A DNA stretch of 64,000 nt from Bordetella genomosp. 12 (GTDB lineage Bacteria; Pseudomonadota; Gammaproteobacteria; Burkholderiales; Burkholderiaceae_B), in contig NZ_NEVU01000002.1 of NCBI RefSeq assembly GCF_002261355.1, positions 930,001-994,000 of the forward strand, read 5' to 3'. Below the pieces are notes generated by a model. That model saw only the letters and a program-made list of their open reading frames with translations, was not told the DNA's origin and searched no databases. Positions 62,038 to 64,000 of the stretch are shown piece by piece. The translations under genes and the position numbers were made by a program. Within the stretch, counting starts at the first letter, position 1. Each line of letters begins with the position of its first letter.

Positions 62038-62964
62038 TCATAAATCGAGAAGGGTGGCGCCCGGCCAACTGCCGTGGCGCACCAGACTGCGCATGACATC
62101 GACCAGCACCACGCGCGTGGCCAGCGCCGCCGGCGAAAGCTCATCTTCGTTCAGGCAGCTCACCAGATTGCGGCGGAACAAATAAGGATCTTCAATCGGG
62201 TGCATGTCGAGCAGCCCGCTCTCGACGCGGGCCACGGCCGCGCCGGGTTGAATGGTCGCCATGGCATTGGCCTGCACGATGTCCATGAGCGTGGTCAGCC
62301 CATCGATCTCCACGGCGATCCAGGGTTCGCGTCCCGCGCGCTCGAACGCGGCCTGCACCCAGGCGCGCAACCCATGCGCCTTACTGGTCACCGCCAGGGG
62401 CAGGCCGGCCAACTGGTCGATGTTCACGGGCTGGCCGTCGGGCAGGGCGAGCAAACCGCGCCGCGCCAGCAAAAACAGCTTCTCGTCCAGCACCGCGACG
62501 GCATTGCGGCTCTTGCCGCCATCGTTTTGAAACAGCACCGCCAACTCCAGACGGCGCGACGCCAGCGATTCATTCAGATTGCCGGACAGCCCCTCGACCA
62601 GATGCAGCCGCACGTTGGGATGACGCTCGGCCATGGCCGCGAAAAAATGCCGTGCCACGAGCGAAGCCGTCGTGGGCGTGAAGCCCACGCTGACCATGCC
62701 GGAGAGCCTGGCCTCGCGCGCCGCCGCCACGGCGCTCTCGGCATGGCGCAGCGTCAACTGCGCCTGACGCAAGAAGGCCTGCCCGGCCGGCGTGGGCACC
62801 ACCCCCGTCGGGCTGCGCAGCAAAAGCCGCGTGGAGAGTTCGCTTTCCAGGCGGCTGATCTGCTGGCTGAGCGCCGAGGCCACCACATCGAGGTCACGCG
62901 CGGCGCGGCCGATACTGCCCAATTCGGCCACGCGCACGAAATAACGGAGTTGTCGCAGTTCCAT
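62038..62964 (-). CDS. LysR-family transcriptional regulator
   Basis: A 308-residue LysR regulator. The N-terminal helix-turn-helix is MELRQLRYFVRVAELGSIGR followed by LDVVASALSQQISRLESELS (about 1-60). The C-terminal effector domain has VSVGFTPTTASLVARHFF. It belongs to the CbbR/NAC-like group often beside catabolic genes. It is cooriented with the cluster, which differs from the usual divergent arrangement. The start at 62964 is the family N-terminus; an upstream in-frame extension is not supported. Confidence 0.9.
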   Translation of the reverse strand: MELRQLRYFVRVAELGSIGRAARDLDVVASALSQQISRLESELSTRLLLRSPTGVVPTPAGQAFLRQAQLTLRHAESAVAAAREARLSGMVSVGFTPTTASLVARHFFAAMAERHPNVRLHLVEGLSGNLNESLASRRLELAVLFQNDGGKSRNAVAVLDEKLFLLARRGLLALPDGQPVNIDQLAGLPLAVTSKAHGLRAWVQAAFERAGREPWIAVEIDGLTTLMDIVQANAMATIQPGAAVARVESGLLDMHPIEDPYLFRRNLVSCLNEDELSPAALATRVVLVDVMRSLVRHGSWPGATLLDL

Positions 62965-63021
62965 GGCGCCCAGGGTAAGCGTGGCGCCGGGTCCTGGCAA
63001 GGCGCCGATGCGGGCGCCGTG

Positions 63022-63969
63022 TTAACGCAGGGCCAGGAATGCGCGCGCTATCGCCGGCGCATCCATGCCGAGCTCACGCATGAGATGTTCCGTGCTGGCT
63101 CCATAAGCAAAAACGTCTGGCACGCCAATCCGGCCAAACCGTAAGGCACGGCCGCTCTCGGCTATCCCCTCTGCGAGCGCCGACCCCAAGCCTCCTATGA
63201 TGGAGTGATTCTCGATGGTAAGGACGGTGCCCGCAGCGAGCGCCGCGTCCAGCACGGCGGCTGGGAGGGGCTTGAGATGGGTGACAGCGGCGACGGCGAC
63301 CTGTTTGCCTTCGGCACTAAGCAAATCAGCTGCCGCAAGAGCTAGCGGTATGCTGAGCCCGCAGGCAAGCAGCAGGCCATCGCGCCCGTCGCGCAGTGTG
63401 GCCATTCCGTTGTCGGCTTGCGGGTAGCGTTCGCGCTGGGGGCGAGCTCGGGTCAGGCGCAGATAGACCGGGCCATCATAGGCCAAGGCCGCCTGGACCG
63501 CCTCGCCGGCCTGGCCCGGAGCCGGTTCGATGATGTGCATGTTGGGCAGGGCACGCATCAACGCAATATCGTCGATCGCCTGATGGCTGACTCCGAGCAA
63601 CGTGTCAACGCCAGGAATGAAACCAACCACCTTGGCATTGGCACGGGGGTAGGCCAGTTGCATGGCAAGCTGGTCATAGGCCCGTCGTGTTGCAAAGACG
63701 CTGAAGGTATGCACGAAAGGGATGCGTCCGCAGCGCGCCATACCGCCTGCCATGCCCATCATATTGGCTTCGGCAATGCCGACCTGGAAAAATTGCTGGG
63801 GCAGTTGGTCGCGCAGGAGGTCTGTTTCGGTTGGCCCGCTCAGATCGGCCGTGAGTGCCACGATGCGCGGGTCACGGCGCGCTGCGTCCAGCAGAGCCTG
63901 TCCATAAGGTTTCTCTATCTCGCCCGTACCGCTGCGATCCGTGAAGTCATTGACAGTAAGGCTGCTCAT
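63022..63969 (-). CDS. Transketolase-like C-terminal (pyrimidine-binding) subunit
   Basis: A 315-residue protein matching the second half of split transketolases. PYGQALLDAARRDPRIVALT, QFFQVGIAEANMMGMAGGMA and TFSVFATRRAYDQLAMQLAY are the pyrimidine-domain motifs with the catalytic-type Glu. GVSHQAIDDIALMRALPNMH follows, and the C-terminal domain ends the protein. With the N-terminal TPP-binding subunit encoded upstream it would form one thiamine diphosphate enzyme. Third-position bias seems less GC-rich than in neighbouring genes. Confidence 0.9.
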   Translation of the reverse strand: MSSLTVNDFTDRSGTGEIEKPYGQALLDAARRDPRIVALTADLSGPTETDLLRDQLPQQFFQVGIAEANMMGMAGGMARCGRIPFVHTFSVFATRRAYDQLAMQLAYPRANAKVVGFIPGVDTLLGVSHQAIDDIALMRALPNMHIIEPAPGQAGEAVQAALAYDGPVYLRLTRARPQRERYPQADNGMATLRDGRDGLLLACGLSIPLALAAADLLSAEGKQVAVAAVTHLKPLPAAVLDAALAAGTVLTIENHSIIGGLGSALAEGIAESGRALRFGRIGVPDVFAYGASTEHLMRELGMDAPAIARAFLALR

Positions 63970-64000
63970 ACTTTGACCTCGTTCAGTTCTTGCAGGGCTC
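63966..64000 (-). CDS. Transketolase-like N-terminal subunit, C-terminal end (runs off right edge)
   Basis: Only the last codons are visible, translating as ALQELNEVKV before the TGA at 63966-63968. The TGA overlaps the start of the C-terminal subunit gene by four bases (ATGA). That ending and coupling fit the thiamine diphosphate-binding half of split transketolases. The call depends on the neighbour and not on domain evidence. Confidence 0.6.
   Translation of the reverse strand, partial: ALQELNEVKV

Noticed and set aside
1-64000. CRISPR arrays, tRNA, rRNA, insertion sequences or prophage
   Set aside because: No regular direct repeats with spacers, no cloverleaf or rRNA sequence, and no transposase, integrase or phage structural gene were found.

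Overview
This GC-rich window, with short intergenic gaps and many ATGA start/stop overlaps, looks like chromosomal DNA of a betaproteobacterium of the order Burkholderiales, most likely an Alcaligenaceae member close to Bordetella or Achromobacter. The inference rests on gene content: Bug/TctC-type solute receptors, an smpB|ratA-rnfH divergence, a polyhydroxyalkanoate (PHA) locus, FecIRA iron uptake, and valine-catabolism genes behind a LiuR-like box. No rRNA, tRNA, CRISPR array, insertion sequence or prophage was seen. No gene-free stretch exceeds 300 bases; the longest gaps are about 200-260 bases.

Layout. 1-1009: the start of smpB (cut by the window edge), divergent from overlapping ratA-rnfH. 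1079-4434: a valine-type catabolic operon (acyl-CoA dehydrogenase, 3-hydroxyisobutyryl-CoA hydrolase, 3-hydroxyisobutyrate dehydrogenase). 4566-10708: a VIT-family transporter, ygfZ, then the tightly packed chain mltG-tmk-holB-tatD and an exported ankyrin protein. 10903-15601: an IclR regulator, a polar amino-acid ABC importer fused operonically to a formimidoylglutamase-like ureohydrolase, and an RraA-fold protein. 15812-18372: glutamate dehydrogenase behind a striking dyad, then a two-gene chromate transporter. 18395-30061: mostly minus-strand housekeeping and stress genes, including a two-polypeptide lipoate ligase, glutathione peroxidase, a DUF1501/DUF1800 pair, photolyase, a CoA-transferase, an ArsC-like reductase, a periplasmic peroxiredoxin and a YXWGXW-type exported protein. 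30186-33176: a MocR-type regulator divergent from a GNAT/azoreductase-like/AhpD-like operon.

33263-44652 is the most unusual region. A minus-strand run, phaC-outer membrane channel-HlyD adaptor-double-ATPase ABC protein-ABC permease-phasin-phaB, has almost no intergenic space, so a complete tripartite exporter sits inside a polyester operon. The promoter region in front of phaC, shared with a divergent tetR gene, carries a near-consensus FNR/ANR box and a palindromic TetR-type operator. UspA and DoxX genes lie downstream.

44659-54049 is a DNA-repair neighbourhood: Ku and a three-domain LigD on the minus strand, then on the plus strand a consensus LexA box directly before a FAN1-like VRR-NUC nuclease. 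That gene is translationally coupled to an XPD/DinG-type iron-sulphur helicase that carries an N-terminal Cas4/RecB-like nuclease domain. This reads as an SOS-inducible repair module, possibly for interstrand crosslinks.

54062-64000: an MgtC-like protein; a Fur-box-controlled fecI-fecR-fecA iron uptake set with a nine-base poly-G tract (coding-strand sense) before the receptor gene; and a minus-strand catabolic cluster (split transketolase, LysR regulator, class II aldolase, Bug receptor, 2-hydroxyacid dehydrogenase) that runs off the right edge.
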